Positions 1-11,119 of a stretch of DNA of 23,070 nt are shown in pieces. Every line of letters starts with the position of its first letter. The stretch's first letter is position 1. The position numbers and the translations under genes are program-made. Origin of the DNA: Ophiothrix spiculata (Eukaryota; Echinodermata; Ophiuroidea; Amphilepidida; Ophiotrichidae). The notes beneath the pieces were generated by a model. That model had not been told where the DNA came from. It made no database searches and saw only the letters and a program-made list of their open reading frames with translations. The DNA lies in the NCBI GenBank assembly GCA_000969725.1, contig JXSR01S073377.1, one strand, 5' to 3'.

Positions 1-33
1 TTTCTAAGTATGTGAACAACTGAAATCATTGCC

Positions 34-127
34 TTGATTTCAAAACCCAGATGATACCAACATGGATGATACACGTAAATAACTTGACAATTATCATTAT
101 TGGCATGATTTTAAAACCCAGATGATA
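34..127. repeat. Pair of direct repeats, about 24 bp each, 70 bp apart
   Basis: The segment 34-57 (ending AAAACCCAGATGATAC) recurs at 104-127 with two substitutions. This looks like a small local duplication. No function can be suggested. Confidence 0.6.
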
Positions 128-3100
128 CATTTTGATACCGATAAAGCTATGCAAAGCAGGTCTACACAATTCTGCATCTGCAATATCATTATGATTTAGG
201 TTGAGTTTATACTTTTGTGATGTTTGCCGTATCATTTCCTACAGTGCTGTTTTAGGCGATTGTTCCTATAAAATAAAGTTCTGCCACTACCATTATGTGT
301 GGCAATATGTACTAACACTTACGGAAATTTTGGAATAACTATTCCGAAATACCGTACTTTGAATTCAAGAGCAATGTTAACACAGGTCTGTTTGTTTCTA
401 AATCAATGTTGATTCTTATGATGAAAAGCTTTTATTTTGCAATTCTTTATTACTGTACTTCTTGGCTTAAATATCATCCCCAAATGGCCCTATAAATTTC
501 ACTTGCACTGTTCAGTCGTTAATTTGCACATCTGTGTCATGTCTCTTGATTGTGCAATGTACATCGTTACAGCAACGGTCGACAACTTTGCCGGCTTAAA
601 TGGCACTTTGACGTTGTAACACAGAAATGACTCTATTGTACATCATTGTACGTCTAATGGGAAACGATTCTTATACTGACTGAACGTTTACTGAACGTAT
701 ACCTAATGAATATTACCGTATCCAAAACAAAAAAGAATGTACTTCTAATTGATGATCGCATACTTTTATAAGAAACATCAATGCAAAAAAACGTCAGGTC
801 CATAAACTTAAAGCTCATCGTTTTATTTATATTTTGGTTGGGTTTTCAAACATTTCCATACAGTGATAAAAAAAGTCAAATGGGGTTATTGATTCATGAT
901 GGCTGCGTTATCACAACATTGACAGGCTCTCAAGACGATGGCATTGAATTAAATATTTGTAGTATCCCTTCATGAAGGTCCACCTGACCAGCTGTATACC
1001 TGTAGTTTATTATGTCAAACTAGCATGTAGCCATTCACAATTTCAAATTATTCACCTGATTACCAATGACACAAAAACAACCTGTATGCGAGAGTTAGGG
1101 GCTATGAGGTTCTTATCCGAATTCAGATTTCTTTGTTATAATTATCAATTTCATTGTACATGGGTATCTAGTTGTAGCATGTTTTTAATTTTATACTTCG
1201 ATTTAAATTTTGGTCTTTGACTTTTCAGTTTTCAGGTTTTGTAAATAAAAAGAAATGAAAAATTACCAACCTGAATTGCATGGAACTTTACAGTCAGTCA
1301 GAAAAGGGCACCCCAGTAATTTTTTTAATAAAATAGTTACATCTTACCAGTTTAAGATGCTAGGGCTAGCATTCTGTCTTGAGTGATTATGATAGATTTG
1401 TCAGAACCATTTAAATGCCTAGTACATCTTTCTATGAAAACTTAAAACTTCACGAGACCTATAAAAATCCCCAGAAATTGGTAGGATAAATTCCTAGATT
1501 GATTAAATCCATTGGTTCAGAAGGATTGGATAAAATCTGAATTTCGATTTGAGAAAATATTCTGTACCAAAAACAAGCAGTACTATCAAGAAGATCAAGT
1601 ATCAGCAAGCAGAAGCAACCAGGATGAGAGGAGTTATCCGCTGATGATTACAGTGTAAGTGCTATTTTGCCAGTAGTGATTCAAATTTTATTTTTTGTAT
1701 ATATTTCAATGCATGTGAAGTTACGTACATGCATGTGTACGCTGAATGATACAAAAGATGATCCATGGAAGAGATATTGGAGGTACTTCGACATGCTTTT
1801 TTCGAAGATGTTCAAAATGTGCTCAACAGCAATATTCCAAATTCAGCCAGATTGTCAACCAGATTAGAAACGGCTGTTTTTATCATTTCTGCTAGGTAGC
1901 GAAATATTGGTCTCTTACAGAGTAAGCTGTTGCTGTTATGGTGTGTAGATGTGGAAGACAATTAAAAATTTACCATTTTGAGTTACTGCTATTAAGCATG
2001 ACGCATAAATTTTGCATATTGCCGCAATGATTTGTTGCGAGAAAAGGGGAACTCAATCTAAGTGATCATGACATGTCCTTATGACCAACACGATAAGGCA
2101 ATCGATATATTGGTTTGTCATGCGTGCCGCAGAATATCCAAGTCCGACAAGATCAAGATTGTGCACTTGAAATTGTTTATGTTTCACTTGCCATACATGT
2201 AACAGCCAATTTCAAGACAGAACATGGCATCAGTGCATGCGATGCATATTGTGTTAAAAAAAGAAAACATGTATAGAGTTGTGTCAGTTTTTATGTTTGC
2301 ATTTTTTAGTCGCAGAAGCCATCATGAACATAACAAAATAAGCTAGGACATTAATTCTGATTAGTTGGGTTTGTACATGTTGAAGCAGCAGGGCTAAAAA
2401 TTCGGCGAGAATTAGAGAATCAATTCTTGCAATGATTCTCGTAGCGTCCAGATATGAGAATAGTTTCCACCATTGAAACAAGTATAAATTTTTATTATAA
2501 ACGGTTTCAATCAATTTTGATTCTCGCAAACCGAAACAAAATTCTACCCCTGGGCAGTGTTGGGGTGTTCAGTTGCGTCTGGATCAGATCACCATCTATT
2601 TGATGCACATTGTAATTTTGAACTTCACAGGGAATTGTTGGGGAAAACTTGTCATTATGTTTTAAACCAGTAATTGCTCAAATGGCTATTCATTTGGATT
2701 TAAGCGAAGTGTCACTAGACTCCCTAATTACACAGAGCTTTTGTTTAATTTAATCCAGTGGTTAACAGAACTTCATAACTTCTTGTTGAGGAGTGGACTT
2801 CCTACTCTAATGATTAGTTGAAAAAAAAAAGATTCACAAAATCAATACAGTGAGGAATTTCATAATGGGTATTTCAAGATAGGGCTTCTTTTTGAGAACA
2901 GGAAGTCTAGTAACGCTCATTGTTAAGATACGCATACCTACTCAGGGACTTCTGTTTGAGGGGAGTGAGCTCTTACTGAGCCACCCTGCTCCCCTCAGAT
3001 ACTTATGGCTCAATAAATAGTGTGCCTTGAATTATAGTATAAACCTCTAAATTTCCAGATAGCTCCCCTAACTGCTCCCCTAAAGAACTTCAGGAGAGCT

Positions 3101-3440
3101 TTTAATAGAGTCCCTGCAAATTTTAAATGGAAGTCTCTGCTAGGCTACTCCCAGCCACCGACATATCTCTGCACCTGCCTGACTGGTGAGAAATTTTTCT
3201 TGTACATTGTTTACTTTGATCAACACCAAATAGGCGCAGACCTCTTCACATTGTGAACTGATACAGACTAAGCGTGTGCGTAGTTGAACACAGTACAACT
3301 GCAGGAGACGCAGGGCGTGGTACATATAATATGAAAATATTCTTGTCATTTGATAACTTACATAAACTCACTTGATTTTTGCATGTACGTGGGAGTTAAG
3401 CTTAACATGACACATGTATGCATGGTCTAGCCTATCATTA

Positions 3441-3776
3441 GGCCAAAAAAAATATTTGGTTGCCCTCCACAGCTTTTTTCAGAGAGGGTTGGTCGGTCGT
3501 GTTTTTTTTTTCAATACTCTCCATGGACCGCCAAGTCGATCCGCCGCTTCAGCCTTCACAACTTCCCTGCTACATCCAAATCAAAACAATCAAATACCTC
3601 CTGTAGTGATTTGGGACATCCTAAACATTTTGAGGGTTGAATATTGAAAAAAAGCAAAAATATAACATTGTTTTTTTGTAGTTTTCGGTAAGTTTTGCAT
3701 ATTTTTGAGAAACAAAAAATTTCAATTAAAAAAAGTTTGGATCGGGCTGAAAAATAGGGTCGGTCGGTGGAGGTCG
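3441..3776. repeat. Dispersed repeat, GGTCGGTCGG family, copy A
   Basis: The unit begins GGCCAAAAAAAATA, runs through a TTGGTCGGTCG motif near 3488 and ends with GGTCGGTCGGTGGAGG at about 3758-3773. A related unit with the same order of landmarks lies at 17545-17858, and a partial one near 6405-6660. Equal order of landmarks at separate places identifies a dispersed, probably non-autonomous element of about 330 bp. The class is not recognised. Confidence 0.6.
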
Positions 3777-4759
3777 TATCCAAATGTAAGATTTCCTACT
3801 TGTTCCAAATAATCCATGAGCCACAGCATATTAAAAAAAACCATATCTTGCATCTTTATAGAGCATCTCAATATGTTGCAGAATTGTAAAGTCACCTGCA
3901 AAAGATAATAATGGTATTGGCCTATGGCAGGGCCCTGTTTCTCTCGCGTTTCTCCTGAAGCCATTGCTGTTACCATATTTGGTAGTCATTAAGGTGTCAT
4001 TAAGATTACATGGGCGGGGTCTGTCAATCAAATGTGCGAACATGCGCAGAACATTGCGCATGGGAATTCCCGTGTGACTTGAAATCTTTATGCTTTATCA
4101 GCGCAGGTCAGCCGATTTCAAATGGAAATTTCACTCTTTGTGTCGGTGAGCTTATAGTACCATCAGCCAAAAGTTGTTCAGAATTAGTGTATCTCATACT
4201 GTATGGGTCTGGTTCTATTTATTTTTCATTTTTATTGCACTGAAATTCAAGAGAATTTCCGGAACATTTTGTTGACAAAATAAGCTAAAATCGGGCATAC
4301 TAATGAGCTTGTACGTGATTGGTTGAATACATAATTAAATTTGTGACGTCGAATTACAAATTTGCGCTGAAGCTTTCATTTTTTCATGATAATGAGATTA
4401 TTTGGAGGGAAAATCTGTATGCCGCTATTGCCAAATAAAATCATGAGATCATCATCGCCGGTTGCCGAATTGAACAACCATGCCACAGAGAAAAGTAAGA
4501 CAAGAGGTCCAAATGACCCCAAGCTGTGAACCCCTTATGTTTGTTTACGTGCAACTTACAATTGAATTAATTTGGCTCTTTATTCTGTTTATGAGGAGGA
4601 ACATATGGAACTCTTTTTCTTTCAATGTAGAATAGCATTTAGGTGTTCAGTCACACAAGAAAAAATAAATAAAAATAAAAAATAAAAGTTAAACCGCATT
4701 TCGCATTACTTTTTCAAGAGTAGGAGAACTTTGAGACAAACAATTAATGTAAATGGCCT

Positions 4760-5045
4760 AATAATGATTATTATTGCAGTTTTATAGCGCCATTTACTGT
4801 GAATGCAAAGTGCTGTCATCAATTATTTTTACACTGATATCAGGAAACCATCATTCATTTCACTTCAACTAGGATGGCTGCATGGCCGATGGGCATACCC
4901 TATCGGCAGTTAGATTGTAATGTTCCCCACAACAGTTCCCCAATATCGCTTGGGTGGAAGAAGCAGTTGAGATCAAATGCCTTGCCCAAGGACATAACCT
5001 GTTGGCCGTTATGCCCTACTGATTTGGAATCATGCACTCGGAAAG
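4760..5045. repeat. Dispersed SINE/MITE-like repeat
   Basis: The stretch starts with TTATTATTGCAGTTTTATAGCGCC, given here only by its key words TTTTATAGCGCC and GCAAAGTGCTG, and contains TGCCTTGCCCAAGGACATAA at 4978-4997. From memory, this 'tatagcgc ... ttgcccaaggacacaac' layout is widespread in invertebrate genomes, including those of echinoderms. No intact ends or target duplication could be defined. The 63-residue open frame inside it is not treated as a gene. Confidence 0.5.
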
Positions 5046-5349
5046 TCTGTATACGAACTTATTGAATTTTGTGTTGATGAGCTGTATTATTTGGTTTGCT
5101 GAAACTGCTACAAACAGCTGCGATGTTGATGTTGAGTAAGTTTTGTCTCAAGATGTGCAGCAGTTCTGTTTGATTGCAATTAGCTAGCTGTTATTTTTTT
5201 CTGTTCGCAAATTAACCTTTTAAGTTTTATCTGAAATTTCAAGCTATTTGAAAGTGCAGCAAGTGCACTGCTTCCTGCCAGCCAAAATATTTTACTGTAT
5301 TTCTTTGATGAAAGATATATAGATGTTGTTTATTTATCCACTTGTTTAG

Positions 5350-5781
5350 GTTGGTTGTCCCTCCGCTGTGCCACTGACCAACATCCTTGCAAAGGCTAGA
5401 TCTCATCTAAATGATAGTCAGGGTCAGATCAGGAATGTTCTGGAGATTAAAGAATATGATTCTAATGGTCAGATCTCTAAAGTATCCTTTACTAAAAAAG
5501 CTCTTGAAATATACAAACTTGTGAAGAATAGAAGAAAACTTGCTTGGTACATGATGACGAATGTGTTTACTGTTGAAGAGCGCAGATGTTCAAGTTGCAG
5601 AGGAAGGCATGCTCTCGATCCAGTTCGACTGGATGCCATTCGGGAAGCTGTGTTTATGTTGCTACCTTGTGCTAAAGATGCAATGGATAAAGCATGGTCA
5701 AAATGCAAATATAGTATCAATGAGAAGAACAGACTTTTGAACAAGAGCCTTGAACAAGAAGAAATAGGGATGGAGAAATAG
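5350..5781 (+). CDS. E1: BEN-domain exon, probable alternative terminal exon
   Basis: This is a coding segment of 143 residues ending in TAG. It is entered through the acceptor TTATCCACTTGTTTAG at 5334-5349, after which the frame is open from the first base (phase 0). There is no ATG near the start, and the only start-like codon is a GTG at 5368. The BEN domain spans about residues 60-130: MMTNVFTVEERRCSSCRG, then ALDPVRLDAIREAVF, then W at 116 and SINEKNRLL. BEN domains bind DNA or chromatin proteins in the nucleus. Residues 29-55 (NVLEIKEYDSNGQISKVSF and onward) resemble the N-terminal parts of E8 and E9 rather than those of E3-E6. The loop between the CRG and LDP motifs is the shortest of the set. 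An AATAAA lies at 6274. The conserved 38-nt block of E3-E9 is absent. The BEN call is firm; terminal-exon status is inferred. Confidence 0.8.
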   Translation, partial: VGCPSAVPLTNILAKARSHLNDSQGQIRNVLEIKEYDSNGQISKVSFTKKALEIYKLVKNRRKLAWYMMTNVFTVEERRCSSCRGRHALDPVRLDAIREAVFMLLPCAKDAMDKAWSKCKYSINEKNRLLNKSLEQEEIGMEK

Positions 5782-6273
5782 GATTTAGGCCTGGCCTTAA
5801 CAGGTCTACAAAATAGAATGATAATTCTTAAGCCTTAAGCAAGTCTCTGTCGGACTTCCCAGGGCCTGAAAAAAGAACACAATATTTACCAATTGTATAA
5901 TTAAGTTTTGATATTGATTTATTAGAATGATCAGAGAATATACCATATGAATAGATTCAAACCAGTCATCTTGATTTTTTCTTCTCATTGTAATCACCAA
6001 GAGACCAATTATATACAAGCGTCATTTACGATGTAGAAAGTGGTGCCTAATATTGAACGTACCTCCTGTTAGACTTGACACAAGTTGGATCTGCATTGTA
6101 ATTTTAGCCTCTTTTTATAAGAAAATAAGGAAAATAGTTTGTTCATCTTTTTAGTGTTGACTTTATTGGATGCAGTATGCTTCGAAAATTGTGTGATATA
6201 GAATTGAAAAAATAATCAGTTGTGAATTATAAAACAAGTTTGCACATGTGATTTACAATAGATTTTTGTGAGG

Positions 6274-6279
6274 AATAAA
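6274..6279 (+). promoter_or_regulatory. Candidate poly(A) signal AATAAA for E1
   Basis: AATAAA lies about 490 nt past the E1 stop and is followed by a GT-rich run (GTTTTACTGTTGTG). It is the best 3'-end signal between E1 and E2. Confidence 0.45.
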
Positions 6280-6404
6280 GTTTTACTGTTGTGTTAATGG
6301 CATACACATAGCATCTGATACATGCATTTTTAAAGAGATTGCAAAAAAACGCCTGCAGTTAACCCATAAAAAATGGTTGACTTGCTCTTTAAGGTTGAAA
6401 ATGA

Positions 6405-6660
6405 TGGTCGGTCGGATCTTCTTTTTTTAAATTCTTTTTTTTTGAAAATTTGCCAGGAAAAACCATTTAAAATAGTTTATATCAATGTTGTTTGTTTTAT
6501 CTATTAAAGATTTATGTTTGAATGCAACTATACAACATTTTGTACATATTGTTGTAAAACCAATCCAAACATGATTTATTCACCAAATTCGCTGTTGAGG
6601 CAGGCAAAAGTCACCGGAAAAAAAAAAAAAGCGACCCTGATTTTTGCAAATTTTGGATCA
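6405..6660. repeat. Partial GGTCGGTCGG-type repeat, copy B
   Basis: GGTCGGTCGG at 6405-6414 is followed by T-rich sequence like that in the copies at 3441 and 17545, ending near a TTTTTGCAAATTTTGGATC run. Similarity is weaker than between those two copies, so this is a diverged or partial member. Confidence 0.35.
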
Positions 6661-6800
6661 GTAGCAAAGGGCAAGTCTACAACTTTTTTATGCCTTATTA
6701 TAACTACAACAAGGCTTTGCATCCCTTTATTTAAAGCAATACTATAAGATATTACTCACAGGTTGCTCCCCAACTTGTATCACGAATAAATTTAGTTTAT

Positions 6801-6893
6801 GACTGACTTGGTTTGTTTTTGGTAGATATTGAAACCCTCTGAATGTTTTGGCTTTTTTATGTCTGACCATTTGTTGAATTAAATTTGGGATCC
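6801..6893 (+). repeat. Dispersed repeat with GACTGAC...GGTAGATATTGA, copy 1
   Basis: It begins GACTGACTTGGTTTG, has TTGGTAGATATTGA, and ends with a GAATTAAATTTGGGA arm (6876-6890) that folds onto the following TCCCAAATGTAGTTC. The reverse complement of 16426-16551 matches it in the same order, and 20516-20560 matches its first part. It is a dispersed element of unknown class. Confidence 0.55.
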
Positions 6894-8108
6894 CAAATGT
6901 AGTTCCACATGTAGGCCTATTAGTATAGGAAAGTACATGTGTGCATTTGCTTAAATTGGCAAAAAAGTTTAGACAAAAATGTGTATAGATGCCCTAGTCA
7001 TAGAATTCTTCATTTTAAACTATTTTAATTCAAAATCCATTTTTGAACCTTGGAAATCTTACAATGTATACTCTAAAATTCCAATATAGTGCGCATTGTC
7101 TCAGTTCTTGTAATGTGAAAAGGACAATCGGAATGCAACTTTCATTTTTCATCTGCTCAGTGAAGAAAAGATGTGGGCGTTTTGATATATCATTTTTTTT
7201 TTGCAAAACATGTGTGTGCACTTATCAGAATTTTAAAATATTGTTGTAATGATATATGTGTCCTGTGGCTGTGACTTGGAATTGATTTTGCATCTTGTAG
7301 TTTGAATTTTCAAAATCTGTTGTGTTCTATTACTCAAGGCACCATGAATGTACATACAAGGCACATACATACATTGTAAGCCTGCTAACTGAGTGTGACA
7401 TTACCCTGCCAATACTAGGGTCAGTCTATGGTTCCTAAGAGCTACCAAATATTTGGTGCATCATGTCTTTGTTACCTTATAATCTGATATATAATTCCAA
7501 TTTCCTATTAATGACAGGAGGCTTAGTGATGAAAAATCAATACGCCACACTTGAACTTTATTAATAGATGACAAATGAAAATTTTAAACTTACTGCCATG
7601 ATACAACTCAGATGCAACTTCCATTTGGAGGTCTTACTTTGAAATTTTCTAACTTACTGCCAGCTGTGACTTCATTACATTACACCAAACTTAAATCAAA
7701 ACCTTAATTAAAGGTTTAGGTTCCGATCACATTCTCATCCCCCTTGGCTCAACCGGAAGTAGTATATTTTGTGATACAATATGAAAGCCCATATTTGTCT
7801 GGTTCTAAATCCAAAATTTCACCTCCTAATTCTTATATTCTGATATAGCATAAAATGTAAAATTATTGGTATACCTATTTTCTATTTCTTTTGTATTTTC
7901 ATAACAGCCTCATCCCCAGGGTTGCATACTTTCTTTTACCTCTCAAGAGAAAACAAGAAGCAAGCTGAGGTTAAAATTTCACAATATGAATTTCAGAGGT
8001 CAAGGTCAATCAGTTTAAATTATATCATGATTGCAGTGATTTTAGCCGTGCAATAGTTCGTTCCATTGCACGACATGAAACAAACCTCTGTGATATCACG
8101 ATATAAAA

Positions 8109-8269
8109 CAAATATTGAATGCCAATGCACGTGCAATAGTACAAAATATATCATTCGGTCAAATTTGGACTGATCCATTTCACTCGGCTACGCCTCGTGA
8201 AATAGAAAAGTCCAAATTTGACCTCATGATATATTTTGTAATATTGCACTCTCAGGCATTCAATATTTG
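8109..8269. repeat. Foldback (MITE-like) element, arms about 60 bp
   Basis: CAAATATTGAATGCC (8109-8123) is the exact reverse complement of 8255-8269. Further in, the left arm's TACAAAATATATCAT and GTCAAATTTGGACT pair with the right arm's AGTCCAAATTTGAC and ATGATATATTTTGTA. The loop lies around 8171-8205 (CATTTCACTCGGCTACGCC). Long imperfect arms around a small loop are typical of non-autonomous foldback DNA elements. Confidence 0.65.
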
Positions 8270-8906
8270 TATACTAAATTATACACATGCTAAGATAGGA
8301 ACCTACACCTTTAAGCTATATCATGTGAACAACACCAAGCATCTGATTGATTTGAGATGCATTGGAATTATACAAAGACTTGAGCATACAAACATATTTG
8401 GTAGCTCAAAAAGAAGTGTAGACTGACTCATACAGAAAGACCATGAGTTTTCAATTTATTTCTTCACCTCGCTGTTGTTGTGATATGATAGTCATCTGTG
8501 GCTTCATGTAATGTTGTATTTTTTATTTCAAAAACTAGTATATGATGAGAAACGCACGCCTACCTCTAGAGACGAGTTGTTATTGAAGATATCCTTGAGG
8601 TGTAAATTACAGATCAAAATCTTTCCATCACTGAATGAATATATTGCAATCTAAAACTCAATTTTGAACATGCTGTTATAACTACCAGTTTGAGTGTGGA
8701 CATTTCGCTCACCCAAATTATATGTGATGTCATTACACTGCCTACTTACAAGTTTTTCTCCGGAAGCTTTGGTTTCCTCTTGTTCCTGGTCATCCTGATA
8801 AAAAGAAGCTTGCAAGTATTTAGTTAGAACAAATTCATGTTTCACTCTTTGCACATTCATTGACGGCACACAAAATGACCATTTGCAACTTGTGGTTTTA
8901 TTCCAG

Positions 8907-9398
8907 CCAAATCAAGTATTACATGCATACCACCCGGGTACATATGACCAGACAGTCCAACAAGATGAGATCACAACCATGGGTATTTATGTTTCACGAT
9001 TTGTCATCCCTCCTGTAAAAGGCAAGTTTTATCTTGGCGGAGATGTTGGACTTGAACGTGACATTACTTATTATGAGAATATCATCATGACACTCGTTGA
9101 AGACAAATCCAAGATGGGAAACCATGCTAAATGCGGCAGGAATCTGTGCTGTGCTCTGCTACAGGCTGAATTTAAGCTGGAAGAATTGGCTACAAGAAAT
9201 GTGACTGGATTCACCCGTAGTCATTGGGGTAAACTTGCCGAGATTCCAAAATTAGATGAACGAGTGATACAGGCTATCTTTAACCAAGCTCAGTGTCAAT
9301 TTCCAGGGTTTACAGACTGTCATACAGAGCCAAAATGTTCTACCGTGAAAGCTCTCAATCTAGTGTGTAGACTTATACGTAAAGATTTGTCTGCATGA
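8907..9398 (+). CDS. E2: divergent BEN-domain exon, probable alternative terminal exon
   Basis: This segment of 163 residues ends in TGA. The acceptor is GTGGTTTTATTCCAG (8892-8906), the best polypyrimidine tract in the series, and entry is again in phase 0 with no ATG until residue 25. The BEN domain is the C-terminal half: ALLQAEFKLEELATRNVTG (residues 83-101), IPKLDERVIQAIF (113-125), QFPGF (131-135) and a final helix to about 158. The N-terminal 75 residues (IYVSRFVIPPVKGKFYLG and onward) resemble the strand-rich lead-in found before other animal BEN domains. E2 is clearly apart from E3-E9 in sequence, lacks their conserved intronic block, and has extra residues between the NVTG and KLDE motifs. 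It could be a separate exon class or the last exon of a neighbouring BEN gene. An AATAAA lies at 9897. Confidence 0.72.
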   Translation, partial: PNQVLHAYHPGTYDQTVQQDEITTMGIYVSRFVIPPVKGKFYLGGDVGLERDITYYENIIMTLVEDKSKMGNHAKCGRNLCCALLQAEFKLEELATRNVTGFTRSHWGKLAEIPKLDERVIQAIFNQAQCQFPGFTDCHTEPKCSTVKALNLVCRLIRKDLSA

Positions 9399-9962
9399 CT
9401 AAGGAGAGGAACAACCAACTAGCACATTGTATAAAAGACTGAACATGTAACGAACCATCCAGCTTTGGATCCCAAATAGTGCCCCTCATCTATCGCTTAT
9501 ATGTGCGATGCACTTTTGAACAGTTCTTTCTCAATGTCTAGGCTTCACTTTATACCTCAAGACTATTTGCATGACTGAAGGTGATAAGCAACCAATAAAC
9601 AGTTATTTTGAAATCAAAACTCAACTTGTGACAACAAATTTGACTTTTTTAGAATCGTTAGAAGATGAACCATTATTTGTGTATGAACCAATTGGTATCC
9701 ACATTGCTATTTTGTTTTCCTCTCGTTGTTGTTCCCTCTGTGATGTGTAATCAGCTGTTTTCCCTGTATATATTGGATTGCTATTATTGGCATATTTTCA
9801 TTCTTAAGTTCAAGTCAGTGCTGTGATCAAGACAAAATGGTAACATAATACTCCATATTCTAGACACTTGGATTTGTATAAATATATACGAGAGTTAATA
9901 AACAGTTTAAGTACTTCAACTTTGTTGTATATGATCCTGCCTACCATTGCTGTCATTTCCCC
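9399..9962. other. Non-coding stretch after E2, likely 3' UTR then intron
   Basis: No coding potential is seen. Its end (GAGTTAATAAAC at 9892-9903) matches 11257-11268 downstream of E3, suggesting related 3' ends. Confidence 0.4.
9897..9902 (+). promoter_or_regulatory. Candidate poly(A) signal AATAAA for E2
   Basis: AATAAA sits in GAGTTAATAAACAGTTTAAG, about 500 nt after the E2 stop. The same context recurs after E3 at 11257-11268. Confidence 0.45.
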
Positions 9963-9997
9963 ATTTTAACACTGATTGGTGCTGCCTCTAATTGCAG
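9963..9997 (+). promoter_or_regulatory. Conserved pre-exon 3' splice-site block of E3
   Basis: This 35-nt version of the shared block starts ATTTTAACACTGATTGG and ends TGCTGCCTCTAATTGCAG. It holds a branch-point-like TTTTAAC and the acceptor AG. Compared with the 38-nt form it lacks two bases in the ACACA run and one T before GCAG. Those deletions put a TAA in frame just before the acceptor, which supports an intronic role. Confidence 0.6.
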
Positions 9998-10375
9998 ATC
10001 ATAACTGCACAGGCTGTCCAGCAATATCTACTGGAGAGAGATGTTAATGGGGAAAAACCCATTGAGAGGTACAGGAGATTCATCAATAATGGAATTCCAG
10101 GAAGAATCAAAATCGCCAGAATGATGACACAGGACTTGTATTCAGAAGAGGAACGACTTGGGTCAAATTGCAGAGGGACGCATGGGAAAGGAATGTTGGA
10201 TCCTGTTAGGCTACAAGTGATCAGGGAAACTGTGTTTGAGCTCATACCGTATGAAAGTGGTGAACAAAGAGAAGATGCATGGCAAAAGGTTGTTTTGGTC
10301 ATTGACCAGTTCAACAGAGATTTGAAGACAAAACTGAAAAGAAAAATGAAGGCTAGACTGCTTAAAAAGAAATAA
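9998..10375 (+). CDS. E3: BEN-domain exon (B sub-type), probable alternative terminal exon
   Basis: This segment of 125 residues is entered in phase 0 after ATTGCAG and ends in TAA. The leader (residues 1-31) contains ERDVNGEKPIERYRRFINN. The BEN core follows at about 32-112: KIARMMTQDLYSEEER, SNCRGTHGKGMLDPVRL, VIRETVFELIP, W at 95 and a final helix VIDQFNRDLK. The tail is strongly basic (KTKLKRKMKARLLKKK), a plausible nuclear-localisation or DNA-contact tail. The core is nearly identical to E6 at DNA level, pointing to duplication or conversion. No ATG precedes the core in a usable position, so it should be spliced to an upstream coding exon. AATAAA occurs at 10416 and 11262. Confidence 0.85.
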   Translation: MITAQAVQQYLLERDVNGEKPIERYRRFINNGIPGRIKIARMMTQDLYSEEERLGSNCRGTHGKGMLDPVRLQVIRETVFELIPYESGEQREDAWQKVVLVIDQFNRDLKTKLKRKMKARLLKKK

Positions 10376-10415
10376 GTGGCATCTTAGATCATACTCACTT
10401 TTTCAGAATTTGGAA

Positions 10416-10421
10416 AATAAA
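10416..10421 (+). promoter_or_regulatory. Candidate poly(A) signal AATAAA, proximal, for E3
   Basis: AATAAA in GGAAAATAAAATG lies 41 nt past the E3 stop, followed by a T-rich stretch. A second candidate is at 11262. Confidence 0.4.
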
Positions 10422-10628
10422 ATGTTATTGTTTTTAGAATTCTGAAGAAAAGAATTGAGATTTAGTGCCCATTTAAACTGCTTCAACATTTCTCCTTCAT
10501 TATTAGACAAATGATAAATTCTTCTTCACTGGACATACATTTTGGTGAATTTAGGATAAGTTAAGCCTCATAGTTGTAATCTTGGACACAGATTTAGTAA
10601 TTTCATATTTTTGTTAACCTATTTGTAT

Positions 10629-10932
10629 GATCTAGACGATGTTATGTGTCAGATTTTATGTTTTAAAGGGCCTACGTGTATGATGATGTTTAACTCTTGA
10701 CCAGAGCGTCGACTTGTAAAAGACATACCCAAAAGCATGTATACCACAAATTCAGTCAGAACAAGGTTGTCGAACCTCTCGGCTGTGGCGCCTGGGAAGG
10801 CCTCATTGCTTAGTCTCTAACTGGGTTGATCTCTGAATTGTATTGGTCACTTGAATTGATGTTGATCAGTGGTGGGATTGGTCGAGAGGGATCTGGGCAA
10901 GATCTAGACGATGTTATGCATCAGATTTCATG
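10629..10932. repeat. Direct repeats (about 32 bp) flanking a 250-bp segment
   Basis: GATCTAGACGATGTTATG at 10629-10646 recurs exactly at 10901-10918, and the following bases (TCAGATTT then ATG) also match with two changes. The enclosed segment is more GC-rich than its surroundings. This is either a local tandem duplication or an insertion with very long flanking repeats; the class is not recognised. Confidence 0.55.
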
Positions 10933-11119
10933 TTAAACTGTAAACTTGATATTGCTTTGCTTTCACCAAATTTTAATGAAAAGAGGATACTTTAGTAATT
11001 GATTTTACTCTGAATACATGTGAATTGTCTTATTAGTTTGGACTCAAGAAGTAAATGGAGTAGCAGATCAAAAACTGATAATTTCCAACTTTCTCAAGTC
11101 CAAGTGCAGTATAGTGGGA

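Larger units (their letters stand above)
1..5349. other. Non-coding stretch upstream of the first BEN exon
   Basis: I find no supportable gene here on either strand. The open frames are short, AT-rich, low-complexity and without recognisable domains. The stretch holds a pair of 24-bp direct repeats near the start, a dispersed GGTCGGTCGG-type repeat at 3441-3776, AT-rich simple sequence near 4660-4690 and a second dispersed repeat at 4760-5045. If the BEN exons belong to one gene, this could be intron or 5' flank. No shared 5' coding exon with a phase-0 donor could be identified in it. Confidence 0.5.
5782..8906. other. Non-coding stretch between E1 and E2
   Basis: No gene is supportable. After the likely E1 3' UTR the stretch contains fragments of two dispersed repeats (6405-6660 and 6801-6893) and a long foldback at 8109-8269. 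The 103-codon frame at 8115-8426 lies mostly in that foldback and is not credible as a gene. Confidence 0.5.

Noticed and set aside
318-352. Short imperfect hairpin (GGAATA/TATTCC)
   Set aside because: It is small, isolated and without flanking features; such hairpins are expected by chance in AT-rich sequence.
1499-1660. Open frame with polar residues (QYYQEDQVSASRSNQDERSY) ending at a strong donor-like GTAAGT at 1655
   Set aside because: It looks exon-like, but no good acceptor precedes it, and the donor would leave phase 2, which does not match the phase-0 BEN exons. A chance open frame cannot be excluded.
3831-4243. Overlapping short frames on both strands near 4 kb
   Set aside because: No domain, no splice-site support and no similarity to the BEN segments; probably chance frames.
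8115-8426. 103-codon plus-strand frame
   Set aside because: It lies largely inside the foldback at 8109-8269 and has no recognisable domain.
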